A DNA stretch of 64,000 nucleotides from Aspidiotus rigidus (GCA_035079385.1 JAVHKY010000028.1:2666001-2730000), one strand, 5' to 3'; positions 23,345 to 34,298 are shown, counted from the stretch's first letter. The notes: generated from the letters alone by a model not told the origin. Numbers and translations: made by a program.

Positions 23345-23920
23345 TCTGAGAAGGTTGCAGCCCAAATTATACTGGAATGAGACCAAATTCAGGGCGAACT
23401 TCGTTGAGAACTGGATCGCCGAATTGTGTACGATTCAAGTGCTCCTCTATGACGGAATTTTTGCTCATACCGCAACGGATGACATTTGAAAGGCTCGAAT
23501 ACCCAGCCTGAAGCACGTGTTCAGCAAACGTTGACTTCCTCTTTCCCAGCCTCGGATCGTAGGCAACGGATAGAAAAGTATTTCTCCGTTTCCCCAATAT
23601 AAACCGCCAGGTAATCAGGTCAAGAAAGTCCGTACAAGTCACATTTCCCTGAAGGAGGATCGAATCTTTAGGTGAAGCTAGCTGGCCTTTCAAAGACCGG
23701 AGCTTGTGAAAACCCGCCTTAAAATTGAGGGCCTTCAAGATCTTAGCCTGTTCGCTGGTTTCCCCCTAATAGGAGAGGCGGATCCACTTGGTCTTATTTA
23801 AGAGGAGGTGGAACTTCGCAGAGAGGTCAACGGCAGAAGGGACTTGGAATTAAATTTGCGCCGAACTAGCTTTTGGACATCGAGGCGTACGCCACTACGA
23901 TGGGCAAGATCTTTAATGGT
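23345..23920 (-). pseudogene. PLE copy E, linker and GIY-YIG endonuclease part
   Basis: Minus strand: NTIKDLAHRSGVRLDVQKLVRRK (upstream of 23880), then KTKWIRL, then LKALNFKAGFHKLRSLKGQL, VYIGETEKYFSIR in an adjacent frame, and STFAEHVLQAGYSS. These match in order the linker and endonuclease of the 7.5-kb copy (TIKHLARVNEVSLDIDLMVHRK, KRWIRL, FYNL, YIGETGR, FADHLITTG). Several frameshifts and stops are present. It is the 3' part of the element whose 5' part lies at 25796-26545. Confidence 0.7.
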
Positions 23921-23934
23921 ATTGATGTTACACT

Positions 23935-24045
23935 CAATTCACGTAATTGCTCAATACGCGTAATAAGCAGATGTGCTGCTCATTACACGTATTGTGCAAA
24001 GTTGTTGCTCATTACGCGTAATGAGCAGGTGGAATTGACCAACGA
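23935..24045. repeat. Cluster of ATTACGCGTAAT-like short palindromes
   Basis: Several imperfect copies of attacgcgtaat and gctcattac lie head to head near the left end of element R. The same cluster recurs at 54610-54725 in the 54-kb copy. Subterminal short repeats of this sort often serve as transposase binding sites; that role is inferred. Confidence 0.5.
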
Positions 24046-24172
24046 GAAGCTGATTTGATTGTAAAATAATGGTGTTTTCATTTTACTTGGAATACTTCGA
24101 AAAATCATTATAATATAAATTACTTTCCATCATCACTCAAGGAGATCGTCATTACTTTTGAAATTCAAAATC

Positions 24173-24182
24173 TTATTCTATT
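24173..24182. repeat. 10-bp target-site duplication, left (ttattctatt)
   Basis: Repeated exactly at 24692-24701, flanking the tRNA-like insertion. The homologous empty site in the 54-kb copy (about 54456-54470, reverse strand) has the word once. Confidence 0.85.
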
Positions 24183-24220
24183 AGAAATAGGAAAGTTGAA
24201 ATACGGGTATTCTTTTGCCC

Positions 24221-24291
24221 TGCCGGTGAGAGATTTGGACCACGCACCTCTGAATTAGAAGTCCGTGACTCACGCGCTCGGCCACTGGCGC
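24221..24291 (-). other. tRNA-like sequence, left arm (SINE head, not a gene)
   Basis: Minus strand: a box A with good fit (agtggccgagcgcg) and a weak box B (ggtccaaatc). The GGCCGAG start of the D-arm resembles class II (Ser/Leu) tRNAs. It is an inverted, diverged copy of 24558-24630. Confidence 0.45.
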
Positions 24292-24557
24292 TGCGTAAAA
24301 ATATCGCTCTATTTCAACTTTGAAAGGGAAGTTCCTACTTGGGATAAGGCACAAATCCGTATTTTAAGTGTCCTATTTCTAATAATCCTTGTGAACATGT
24401 CCACTTTGAAACTTTCTGTTAGTTGCCCACTCCTGGCTTTTCTGGACACTCCTCCCGGCATTAGTGCGCGCTTGCGACTGCCTCTTATGGCCTTTGTGCC
24501 TTATAACAAGTAGGAACTTTCCTTTCAAAGTTGAAATAGGGCTATATTTTTTCGCAG

Positions 24558-24630
24558 CGCCGGTGGCCGAGCGGTTGAGTCGCGGACTTCTGATTCCGAG
24601 ATGCGTGGTCTAAACCCCTTCACTGGCAGG
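24558..24630 (+). other. tRNA-like sequence, right arm (SINE head, not a gene)
   Basis: Box A tggccgagcgg (24565-24575) is consensus for a class II tRNA, but the box B region ggtctaaaccc differs from GGTTCGAATCC, and the acceptor and anticodon stems do not pair well. It is therefore a tRNA-derived promoter head, not a functional tRNA. Confidence 0.5.
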
Positions 24631-25795
24631 ACAAAAGAATATCCGTATTTCAACTTTCCTATTTCTAATCATGTCCACTTTGAAATTTCTGTTATTCTAT
24701 TATTTATCGTGATTGTTACAACTTCTAGACTGGTGGACAAATCATGAAAATGGCCAATTTTTGCATTCCAACATTATTTCTTGAGACATTTGAGCAACCA
24801 TCGATTATGAGGGTAAAAACACTCGCGGAATCCGAATTTCATGGTTGCCAAGTCAAATTTTGCCTCCTTATGGACTAAATCCAAGATGGCGGCGAAACTC
24901 ATTTCATTTCTGTTTCAAGGTGAAACCGAAGGTTGTAATTTTTTTTTTTTTGGGGGGGGGGAGGAGGTTGCTAGTGTTTAGAATTGCGTCTTCAACCTCT
25001 ACTCGAGATATTCGAAATTGGTCAAGTTAAAATCACAGAGCTTTCTCTCAACTGCATTATATACTATCAAAACAGAGCGTATGTATTTCAAAATTAGTCC
25101 GTAGAAATAAGATGAACTATAAAATAAGGACGATTATTTAAAATTGTAGCTCGAATAACTTTATTGATAAAGAATCATATTTTTTAAAGGAAAAAGAACT
25201 AATAACAGACAAGCATGTTTGTGAGAACATGACCCCAGGACCCAAGTATCTCGACTTTTGATTCCCAGGCAAGCTCATGATGGTCGTTTTTGATTTTCCC
25301 GGGTCAAAAAACCATAGAAACGATACCCTACACTCTAGCATTATATTGCCAATAAATTTGGCCTTAATTTGACCCAAATTTGGGTCCTCATCTTGGCTGT
25401 TTATGATCCCAATATCTCAAGTAGAGTTTGAAGATCCAATTCTGTACACCAGACACCCCTCCCCCCCCCCAAAAGAAAAAAATTACAATTTTCTGTTTTA
25501 CCTTGAAACAGAAATGAAATGAGTTTTGCCGCCATCTTGGATTTGGGCCATAAGGAGGCAAAATTCGACTTGGCAACTATGAAATTCGGATTCAGCGAGT
25601 GTTTTACCCCTATAATCGATGGTTGCCAAAATGTCTCAAGAATAGAGATGCATTTCGAGAAAAAGTCCACCTGTCTATTCGGCCTGCCTGGCACGCAGAA
25701 TTGCATGTTTATCGATTGCTTTGACGCACCGACGATATCCCTTCCAGTCCCCACTGAACCAAGTTGAACCAATTCGGATTGGTGCGTAACATTGA

Positions 25796-26545
25796 CATCA
25801 CAGCGGAAGGAAGTATCTTTAAGCGGAACGGATACAAACCGATGTACGGCCAAAGGTGACAGAAAGAAGTAGAATCGATGTACAGTTCGGAGGAGGTCGG
25901 CTTTCGATAGATGCCAAAGAAGTGCCCATCTGCTGTTGGGGAGATGCGGAGCTCGAGGAAGTTGATCTCAGTCTTCCCTAGCTCCAAAGTGAATTTCACG
26001 CTCGGATAACGAGAGTTGAGGAACAAAAGAAACTCGTGCAAAGCAGTCTCAGACCTGCTCGGTGCCAGTAAACAACATGTCCAATGAGGTGGTACCCTGA
26101 ATCAAGGATCTCAGCCTCCAAGAGGTTCATAAACAGATCACTCAAGAGGCGGTAACCCAAAGGCGATCCTCTAGGGACCCCTCCCCCCCTTTCTCGGGGA
26201 ATTTGAAAAGGTCACCCCTAAAGGAAAACACGTTGAATTGCAAATAGAGCCTACGAAGAGAATTCAAAAGAAAATGTTCATTGCAGCAGTCTTACCTAAC
26301 GCTTAGTGAATGATGGGTTCAAAGGGGATGTTCGGAAACTGTCCTATGACGTCAAAGGGGGTAAGCTGGGCACAGGTGGAGTCGGTTTTGATATTGCCAA
26401 GTTTACCAGCGAGCCCGAGTGTTTAGGTGTGAAGACAGTGTAGTGGACTCCTTGAACCAAACATCAGGAAGATCACCAACCGATAGGTAGGAGAAGAGAT
26501 CGTGAAAACGATAGGCCTCATTGAAACCTCCGGCTGCGGCGGCTG
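25796..26545 (-). pseudogene. PLE copy E, RT part
   Basis: Minus strand, across several frames: LTPFDVIGQFPNIPFEP (matches CSFDVVGLFPSIP), then FKFPEKGGEGVPRGSPLG, LLSDLFMNLLEAEILDSGY and GHVVYWHRA, then FLLFLNSRYPSVKFTLELGK, INFLELRIS and IYRKPTSS. The catalytic YVDD after YWHR is lost. It is more distant from the 5-9 kb copies than the 35-kb one. It is cut by element R at the phrase equivalent to SIPLGQLAFQQELLTIK. Confidence 0.75.
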
Positions 26546-26830
26546 GCATAGCGTGTAGCATATTAGGCTACACTAGGCTTAAACGAGATCCAACATACAG
26601 TATACTAGCCCTATATTAGGTCTATGCTAATGCTGGGCTGAGTTTGATTTTCCCATTCCTAGCATGGCTTTACTAGCTTTAAGGCGTAGCATACAATATA
26701 CTCGATTATGTTAGGCTTCTCATAGACAGAGTCCTCGGACCCTCGACTTAATTCAGGAATCTGAGAGTTCGAGTTTGAGTTTCCATGTTTTAGCATACAG
26801 TATACCAGGCAATACTAGCTATTGGTAAGT
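26546..26830. repeat. Diverged repeat, right of PLE E
   Basis: Has several tagcatacagtata-like words and relates to 22850-23020. Whether the two are terminal repeats of something larger or independent copies cannot be decided by eye. Confidence 0.35.
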
Positions 26831-29162
26831 TGTGCACACGATTCCAATCATTCAATTCTCATACATGTTATTCTGCGCTTCTAATAAATATCAAGCTAAG
26901 ACGCGCAGTGTCCTGGTAAAAGGGTTGGCTATAGTCGGAAACTCACGATGACGGCTTCGAAAGGGGAAAATTTTCATTTTTAGCGCCCCCACCTAATCAG
27001 CGATAGTGCACTAATAGGAAACGACTTGAAAATCATACAAACGGAGCCTATTCGTACAAAGACACAGTTCTTGTCCTTTAATAATATAGCTCTCTCTTAT
27101 GGATGTCGACTCAACCGTAATCGGCAAGCTTTCAAAATAAGCTTTGACAGCGCTCATTGTCCTCAAGAATACGATACAAATATCTAAACTACGCTTCGAC
27201 GATGCACCCTGGAGAGAGATGAGAGTTTTGAAGTTTCGAAGAAGGCCTCTAGTCTAGGATGTTTTCTTTCGATATGTAAAGACTTGCATAAGAGTAAGTG
27301 CACTCTTACACGATAACCGTCTTAGAATAGCTAACACAAGAACAGTGACGATCTACAACGATTCCAACCTTATATGTGTTTTAAATATTTTACAACATTC
27401 TTCGATTATAAATAATATTAGAAACTTGAAGCGAATTATGATAAGAATGTGCACGAACTTGCAGACAAGTGACTTAAAAATTACGGCGCTGTCGTATCGT
27501 CGTCGTCCGCGCAAGCTGCTACGCTCAGAATAGACGTGGACGAAGATAACAAGGGGAAAGAAAAACAGCAACAGAGGACAACGATTATGAAGAAGAAGAA
27601 GAAGAAGAAAGAGGAAGAAAAAAAAAAAAGAGAAAACCGCGAACGACAGAGATGCGAACGCGATTTCACGAGTTATTTTTCTAAACCGATATCCGCTCAC
27701 TGTGCTTTACGTGGCCATTTCTTATGGTAGCCGGTAAACCGATGACATATCAGCCAAACGGATTTATTTGCCTCAAGTTGAGGAAAATGTGTCTTGAAAA
27801 ATGGATAGGCATCGCGAACAACGGTTTTACTGTACTAATAAATCAGTAATCGTGTTTTAGATTAATATTCAGGTATACTTACTTACAGAATCTATACGTC
27901 CCGCGTTTAGTACTTCCCTTGTCTTTTGCACCGCGGTCGTCGGTCATATGTACAACAACAAAAATCTAGATTCTCTTCTAGTCGATCATATTCGCCAGAT
28001 GTGCGCAAATATCGGTACGATGACCGCGCGCAAAATTCTTTGTTTCCCATAAATAAGAAAAATAAAGTAGGGACAGTTTTATGTCAATATAACTTTTCCA
28101 TTTTTCGACTGTAATTTGAAGTACTCATCTTTCTCACGATAGGAAACGTAAGTAATACTTGAACTGATTCGTTCCTCTTACACAACATGCTGTTTTTAAA
28201 TCTTGAACTTCTCTTCCCCAAACTTCATCTTGATCAGTCGTGTCATTTTAGAGCAAAGCTCAGAAATCATTGTGATAGTTTTTTTATAGATTTTTCGAAG
28301 TTGATGATGATCCAAAAAAAAATGAACCGAACTGAATAGTTTCCTACCTGGGGCGAGCATGTGCTTACATGCACTAGTCGCACCCTTACCATAGTGTAAA
28401 GCAGTATAGCTATGGAGCCACGGGCGGAGAAATATTCCTGAAGAATTAATACATAGAGTTAGGATTTTCGCGCAAAAAAATTGGTCAAATCTGCGGTAAA
28501 AATAAAAACCTGAAACAAAAACCGAGAACGTGCATGAAAAATCTTAAAAAAACATGAGTTGGTTTTCATCATTTCGACCCTGTAGCCGAGAAAACACCTT
28601 CGATAATTATCATTGTAGTAATTTTATACTCAAAAAGTTTTCCAAATCTTACACATCCGCAGTCGTGGAAAATCATGTGTTGAACCTTCTCCAGTTGAAC
28701 ATCACAACTTTATGATAGTCTTTCATTCCCTTTACCCATTCGCGAAGTCATTGAGCACTGGTCAAATTGTAGTCTACTACGAGTAATTATAAAATTTTTC
28801 TACGCCCAGGAGACCAAAACTTCAATACAGTATTAAAATATAAAATTGTATATTTTCTTCCTCTCTTCTCCCCCAAAACATGAGAGCAAACTCATGCGTA
28901 ACCTGTCGCGAGAAGATCATTCAACGATACGCACCCTTGCAAGTACTCCCATTCCACTGATTGGTTCTTTAACGCCTAAGGGTTTCTTCTCATGACAAAT
29001 CATTACAAGTATGAAAACATCTAACTCTGTTCTAGATTTTAAGATTCAAATATCAGTAAAAAAGAAAAAGTTGAACGATTTTCCTACTTTTGCATCAAAA
29101 TTGTTCCCTGCTTCCCAATAAACCATGTGTACAATCGATTTGATATCGATTTTTGCTCAACA
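26831..29162. other. 2.3 kb without recognisable gene
   Basis: Unique-looking DNA. A purine-rich stretch of GAA/AAG repeats lies at 27588-27640. Confidence 0.45.
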
Positions 29163-29921
29163 CCCAGCCTGGACCGAAAATCGACGTCAAATTGACCCAT
29201 GATTTACAGTTGGCAAGTGTTGGTCAAAATTGCATCGATACATTGTTAAAATCGACCTCATGTCGACGTCGCGATCAGGTCGATGTCGAGTGCATTTCGA
29301 CTTATTTGCAACGTCAATGTCTTCCAATATCTTTATCGACCTGAAATCGACACCTCTCTCGGGTCGATTTCAAATTGTAGTTCTCTGACAATGTACGCTG
29401 GTTGACTTTGAATCAACATCAGACCAACGTCAATATGTACACGATTTCGAGTCGACTTCTCCAAATTTTTTAGTCAATTTGAAGTTGACTGCTCTGATGC
29501 GTCGATTAATGGTCGATTTTCAGTTATCTGGGATGTTTCTCAAATCATTGTCGATGTACAATCTCAATTATTCTCGACTAGGGAAGCACAGAACGAACCG
29601 ACATAATTTCGAGGTCGATTTTCAGTCGGCATTAAAATATGATCACAACAAAGTCGACTTATATTTGACCTCAATTTTGAGATTCTATCGAATTGTGCAC
29701 TTGAAATTGACACGTTGCCAGTCTTCTACCGATAAATGACTCACAATCGAATCAAAATTGACGTTGATTTTGAGCCGACCCAATTTAAGAGTCGAGGATG
29801 AGTTGATGGTAAGAGGAGTAGTAGATTTTGAGCCGATTTCCAGTTGCGGTCGACATTGGGCGTAACTAAATCGACTTCTGGTCAAAATAGCGAGTCGTTT
29901 TGGAATCGACATGGGCTGGAA
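29163..29921. repeat. TCGA-dense block, possible MITE
   Basis: From 29130 to 29935 I count 28 TCGA tetramers, usually inside atcgac, gtcgat or gtcgac, where chance predicts about three. Related gtcaa/ttgac words fill the gaps. The left edge (ccagcctggaccgaaaatcgac) and the complement of the right edge (ccagcccatgtcgattcc) share a short inverted end. No protein is encoded. The family is not recognised. Confidence 0.6.
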
Positions 29922-29949
29922 CACTATCGACCGGGAAGTATCTAAGTAA

Positions 29950-30980
29950 CGGACAAAAAAAAAAAAATGAGGACAAGTTTCGGTTCTAAAAGACAGAACA
30001 ACATTTAATAAGAGCAAATCAATTTCAGCGACACACAACGAGCAAGAAGAGAGATCGAAACCAATCACAATCTTCAAATCTCCAAGTCTATTAGATATTT
30101 AATTCAAAACCTTTAATCAAGTTGTGAAAGTTCACTCAGCACTATCAAACAAAATTCGAGTTTCAAAATCTAATCGATTGAAAATATCACTAGTGATAAC
30201 TGGATACTTGAGTACGAAAATTCTATATTCTCGATTATGTCATCAGTGTGATCATGATGAAAAATATAAATCAGTCCAGCTGCATTTTTTTTTTTTTTTT
30301 TGGGGGGGGGGTCCCCAATTGAACTTACTCCATGGGGCGAGTTTATTTCGCGATAAAAGATAATATTATAAACTAGCCCTTGCAGAGAGATCGCTCTCTG
30401 CAAGGGGTTTTATCATCTTATATGTAGTTTATATGTAGTGCTTTCATACTCAAGGGTTGCCTGCAGAGACTTGTCGAGTTGACTTATACGCTGGACGGAT
30501 TTCCCTTTCGTACTTCGGCTATTAATCATCCACTCAGTTGCCCCAATTGATCTAACAGTGATGTCAGGGCAGCTGGGAGGAGAAAAAGTAGATTGGGAGG
30601 TACAATACCAGGGGGAACTCCCCTACACATCCCTAAATAAGTGGGATAGAGGAGACCTAATAATAATTACAAGGATATTAAAGTGTTATATAAATAGTAC
30701 AATTGTAAAATTATGTGTTGGTTTACAATCTTACTTCTATACCTGTAATAGTAGTAAGTAAAGATCCGCAGGGCGTGTCTAGTACTCCACTTTCGGTTGA
30801 TGGTTACAGGGAGATAACCGCCTTCCTCAGTAGGTCCAGCTGCATTTGTTTTCCTTTTTTTAAAAGTAAGACTAGCGTCTGTTGCGTCGCCCCTACGCGT
30901 CGCCAACAGCCGCTAGCAAGGTGAGTACCAATTTTGGAATGAAAAAACAATTATTTCTACTAAAATTTTCTGAAAGAAAA
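29950..30980. other. About 1 kb without gene; T/G homopolymer and a hairpin
   Basis: Holds a T-run followed directly by a G-run (30286-30311), a perfect 13-bp-stem hairpin (30377-30406), and otherwise nothing that I recognise. The word gtccagctgcattt occurs at 30273 and again near 30836. Confidence 0.45.
30377..30406. repeat. Perfect hairpin, 13-bp stem with 4-nt loop
   Basis: cccttgcagagag, loop atcg, then the exact complement ctctctgcaaggg. It is followed by gttttatc. It may be the tip of a mobile element or a chance palindrome; no partner feature explains it. Confidence 0.7.
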
Positions 30981-31255
30981 CATATTGCTAAACATTAACC
31001 ATACTCTATTTTAATATGAGTTATACTTTGATCGCATTTCTAAAAAAAACATATTGCTCAACCTTAACCCAACCCTATTTTAAAACGTGTTCTACTTTGG
31101 TTGTATTTCTAAGAAAAATAATTATTGCTAAACTTTAACCAAACCCTATTTTAAAATGAGTTGTACTTTGGTCGCATTTCTAAAAAAAAACATATTGCCA
31201 GACTTTGATCAATCCTATTTTAAAATGGGGTCTACTTTGGTTGCGTGTTTCACTG
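30981..31255. repeat. Tandem array, about 70-bp unit, four copies
   Basis: Units begin at 30981, 31050, 31121 and 31191. They share attgct(a)aac, ttaacc, ccctattttaaaa and tttctaaaaaaaa. Identity between units is moderate, so the array is older than the neighbouring 113-bp array, into which it runs. Confidence 0.8.
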
Positions 31256-31263
31256 AAAGTTGT

Positions 31264-32053
31264 CTCTGCAAATATTTACTTACCGGTATTTGCAGTTCAC
31301 GCTGGAAAATTATATCGTGCCCTGCCAACTGATGGGGGTTTCTCGAAACCATCCACGCAGCACTTCTCTGCAAATACAATTTACAAATTTACATACCGGT
31401 ATTTGCATTTCACGCTGGAAAATTATATCGTGCCCTGCAAACTCATGGGGGTTTCTCGAAACCATCCACGCAGCACTTCTCTGCAAATACAATTTACAAA
31501 TTTACATACCGGTATTTGCAGTTCACGCTGGAAAATTATATCGTGCCCTGCAAACTGATGGGGGTTTCTCGAAACCCTCCACGCCGCACTTCTCTGCAAA
31601 TACAATTTACAAATTTACATACCGGTATTTGCAGTTCACGCTGGAAAATTATATCGTGCCCTGCAAACTGATGGGGGTTTCTCGAAACCATCCACGCAGC
31701 ACTTCTCTGCAAATACAATTTACAAATTTACTTACCGGTATTTGCAGTTCACGCTGGAAAATTATATTGTGCCCGGCAAACTCATGGGTGTTTCTCGAAA
31801 CCATCCACGCAGCACTTCTCTGCAAATACAATTTACAAATTTACATACCGGTATTTGCATTTCACGCTGGAAAATTATATCGTGCCCTACAAACTGATGG
31901 GGGTTTCTCGAAACCCTCCACGCCGCACTTCTCTGCAAATACAATTTACAAATTTACATACCGGTATTTGCAGTTCACGCTGGAAAATTATATCGTGCCC
32001 TGCCAACTGATGGGGGTTTCTCGAAACCATCCATGCAGCACTTCTCTGCAAAT
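31264..32053. repeat. 113-bp satellite array, seven units
   Basis: Units start with ctctgcaaat at 31264 (short, 102 bp), 31366, 31479, 31592, 31705, 31818 and 31931; a 10-bp stub begins at 32044. Identity is very high, with a few shared variants (gcagttc versus gcatttc; catccacgcag versus cctccacgccg). Each unit contains the palindrome taccggta and the small hairpin ggtttctcgaaacc. Because 113 is not a multiple of three, a plus-strand reading passes through all three frames, yet no stop occurs for about 272 codons. That is not evidence of a gene. Confidence 0.95.
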
Positions 32054-34169
32054 GAGAAAAATGAAAACAAAATATTAAAAAAGGCATAATGATAAGCCCA
32101 AAACAGATTTTTTTCATTTTGAGATTTACCGTATTTCAATCACGTATGAAAGCATATTATACAGGTACCGTAACTTGGAGGAAGACTTTTTCGATTAAGA
32201 ACGCTACTAGAAAAGTTATCTAAAAATTTCAACTTAAAAGAATCCTCTTTGTTCACGTCACATCACAAACTAATAACGGTGAGTCTTTGTGATCGATAGT
32301 ACGCAATAATTATATCGCAGAATTTTGCGATAATATCATGTGATTACCTAGAATGTGTAAAGAACTCAAAGACTCGAGTTCCAACTTTTGCATGCGAAGC
32401 AACCGCAAACAGCATTTGGACTCCAAAAATCCCTGATGATACAAACGGTTCACAATCGTTTCTTCGAAAATCTGTGTTAATGTTACAATTTCAAATTTCA
32501 CTTTATTGCACGCGACACATTCCATTTTTTACTATCATTCTGCTTCATGATTTATGCGACGGTGCTTAGAATAACCTTTAGGATGCATTTAAAAAAAAAT
32601 CTAAAATTTGATAAATGTTTTAATCGTTTTCGTGTCGTATATTTTGATCTTCCACCGATCATTGCCTTCACGACCGAAAAGAGTTGACACTGTATCATTC
32701 AAGGCGGCTTCGCGTCCTCACCTACGAAACAAATGCAAATTTTTTTCTTTCGGTGTCATCGACGTCGAATGGGCTTCGAAAAATTCGATACGCGACATGT
32801 CACTCATCGTACATCTTCTCCTCGGACATTCACGAGTCAATATACTCGCGCAAGAATTCTCACAGACAAGACAAAATGTCGAGGTCGTCGTACACACATG
32901 CTGAAAAGAGAAATTTCAATTAATTTTCGTTTTTATTGGGATGACTCTGTCGGCAGACGATGACGGCCGTGTAAACTGATAGCTCGATATTTTTCTCGTA
33001 AAAATGATGCGCCAACAGGTACTAAACGCGAAAAATTCTCCGGCTTATATGAGTCGTACACGTACATTTAAAACAGAAGAAAACGGTAGTTACGGACTGT
33101 GAGACCGGCCGGCCTTCCTCTATGTGTGCTGCACTCGTACGTAAAGACGCTTCATTTTCCCCCATTCTTTTGCAAGCGAATAAAATCGCCGTTTTCCGTG
33201 GATTCTGCACGATAAAATACGCGGCGATGATTTTTCAATCTCTATGAGCATCGTTAAATACAGGATAATATCGCGAGGCATCACGGCGCACACACACTCG
33301 CGCACACACACAATAAAAAATTTACATACCTGTTGAAATTAAAAAGCGCGTCGATTCTTGAATATGGCCATAATTTACCAATTTTATTGGCGAAAAATGT
33401 CACCGTCCCGTTAAATAACAAGAAGTATTTCCTGGCTCGACAGTTTACCTTGTTACGATATTAAAGTACGATTATTCTCGAAGCGAGTTGGCCGCTCAGC
33501 CTGAATGGTTTGTCTTTTCCCCTAGCGTACATAATTTTCACTCGTCCACGATTAGATCAGACAAGTGTGTACACGGAGACTTCAAAATAGAAAACTACAG
33601 CACAGCGTACAGAGTAGAGTATACGCGAGTTGAAGACAAGAGGAAGTAAACAAACGCGTTAGAATTTTATGAAGGCTCGGCGATTCAGTTTCCATCATGC
33701 ACGAAGGGTTCATTGTTCATGGTATGTGTACGAGGAAAAAAAGAAACGGTTCCATTCCGAGGAAGAAGCACCATTTTCTTGGGGCGTGTAAATTAATGAC
33801 GAGGAAAAAGTGTCTCTTTTTATTTTACGAGCTTTCTTCCGGTGTGTAGAGGGTGAATCTCCACGCAGTTATTATCATACGAAGTATAGTAGGTCTGTTC
33901 AAGTGGTGTTAGGGTATTACACATATTCAAATTATTGGAGTTCATAGAAAATCAACCGTCTGGTGCCGCACGAGGTAGAACCGACAACGTATGGTAGAGT
34001 GACAGATGCGTAAAAACTAACTGAATGAGAAGTCGTACGAGTATTTACCATCCCATTACATAAATTGACATAATAAGTTGTCTGTCCAAAGGACATTTGA
34101 TTATTGGTCATAGGCCCACACTATCAAAAAATTAATGTTTCTCAGCTTAGTATATGGGTTAAACAGATT
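32054..34169. other. 2.1 kb without recognisable gene
   Basis: Unique-looking DNA with a short CA-rich run at 33291-33313. Nothing supportable as coding. Confidence 0.45.
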
Positions 34170-34261
34170 CGTTCCTCCAAATTGTGGTTGTCCTTGACGA
34201 CGAGGAAGGAATACTCCGAAGAGGAGTAAAAACTACAAAGACCGCAGAAAATAAATAAAGC

Positions 34262-34298
34262 CGAGCGCTTTCGCTTAATGAACCATCATCGGGACTGA
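34262..34298 (-). ncRNA. Hammerhead-ribozyme-like region in PLE D 3' UTR
   Basis: Minus strand: gtcCCGATGATGGttcattaagcGAAAgcgctcgg. The GAAA box is present, and CTGATGA has one change (CCGATGA). The position inside the PLE terminal region fits the known association of PLEs with hammerhead ribozymes. Probably inactive because of the core change. Confidence 0.35.

Larger units (their letters stand above)
24183..24691. mobile_element. 509-bp fold-back SINE-like insertion with two tRNA-like arms
   Basis: Two arms of about 190 bp are inverted copies of each other. Each contains a tRNA-like sequence, in opposite orientations, and each arm also shares gtatttcaactttcctatttcta. The empty site survives in the 54-kb copy of the host element, which fixes the boundaries. 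A 10-bp duplication suggests LINE-type retrotransposition of a SINE dimer rather than DNA transposition. Confidence 0.75.
23926..25790. mobile_element. Large inverted-repeat element R (two arms), inserted in PLE E
   Basis: The ends are inverted (tgttacactcaattcacgtaatt on the left against the complement of the right end, gttacgcaccaatccgaatt). The element is flanked by the 5-bp word ATTGA at 23921-23925 and 25791-25795. Removing it rejoins the PLE reading. The left arm (23926-25030) and right arm (25140-25790, inverted) are homologous, sharing ttgagacattt, ccaagatggcggc and ttcatttctgtttcaaggt. A third copy lies at 52560-54770. The left arm carries a nested 509-bp insertion. No transposase is visible. 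Confidence 0.65.

Noticed and set aside
24221..24630. Two functional tRNA genes
   Set aside because: The box B regions are degenerate and the acceptor stems do not pair; both lie in an inverted SINE-like insertion.
25388..25853. Minus-strand frame of 150 codons as a gene
   Set aside because: It fuses the end of a PLE RT reading to element R sequence; the frame is an accident of the junction.
27353..27730. Reading frames on both strands over the GAA/AAG tract
   Set aside because: They consist of Lys/Glu or Phe runs from a simple repeat, so they are low-complexity artefacts.
31260..32078. 272-codon plus-strand frame as a repeat protein gene
   Set aside because: It is the reading of a 113-bp tandem array that changes frame at each unit, so the peptide is not a conserved repeat in the normal sense.
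31310..32117. Series of 60-codon minus-strand frames spaced by 113 bp
   Set aside because: They recur only because the DNA unit recurs; each is ended by the same stop in the unit.
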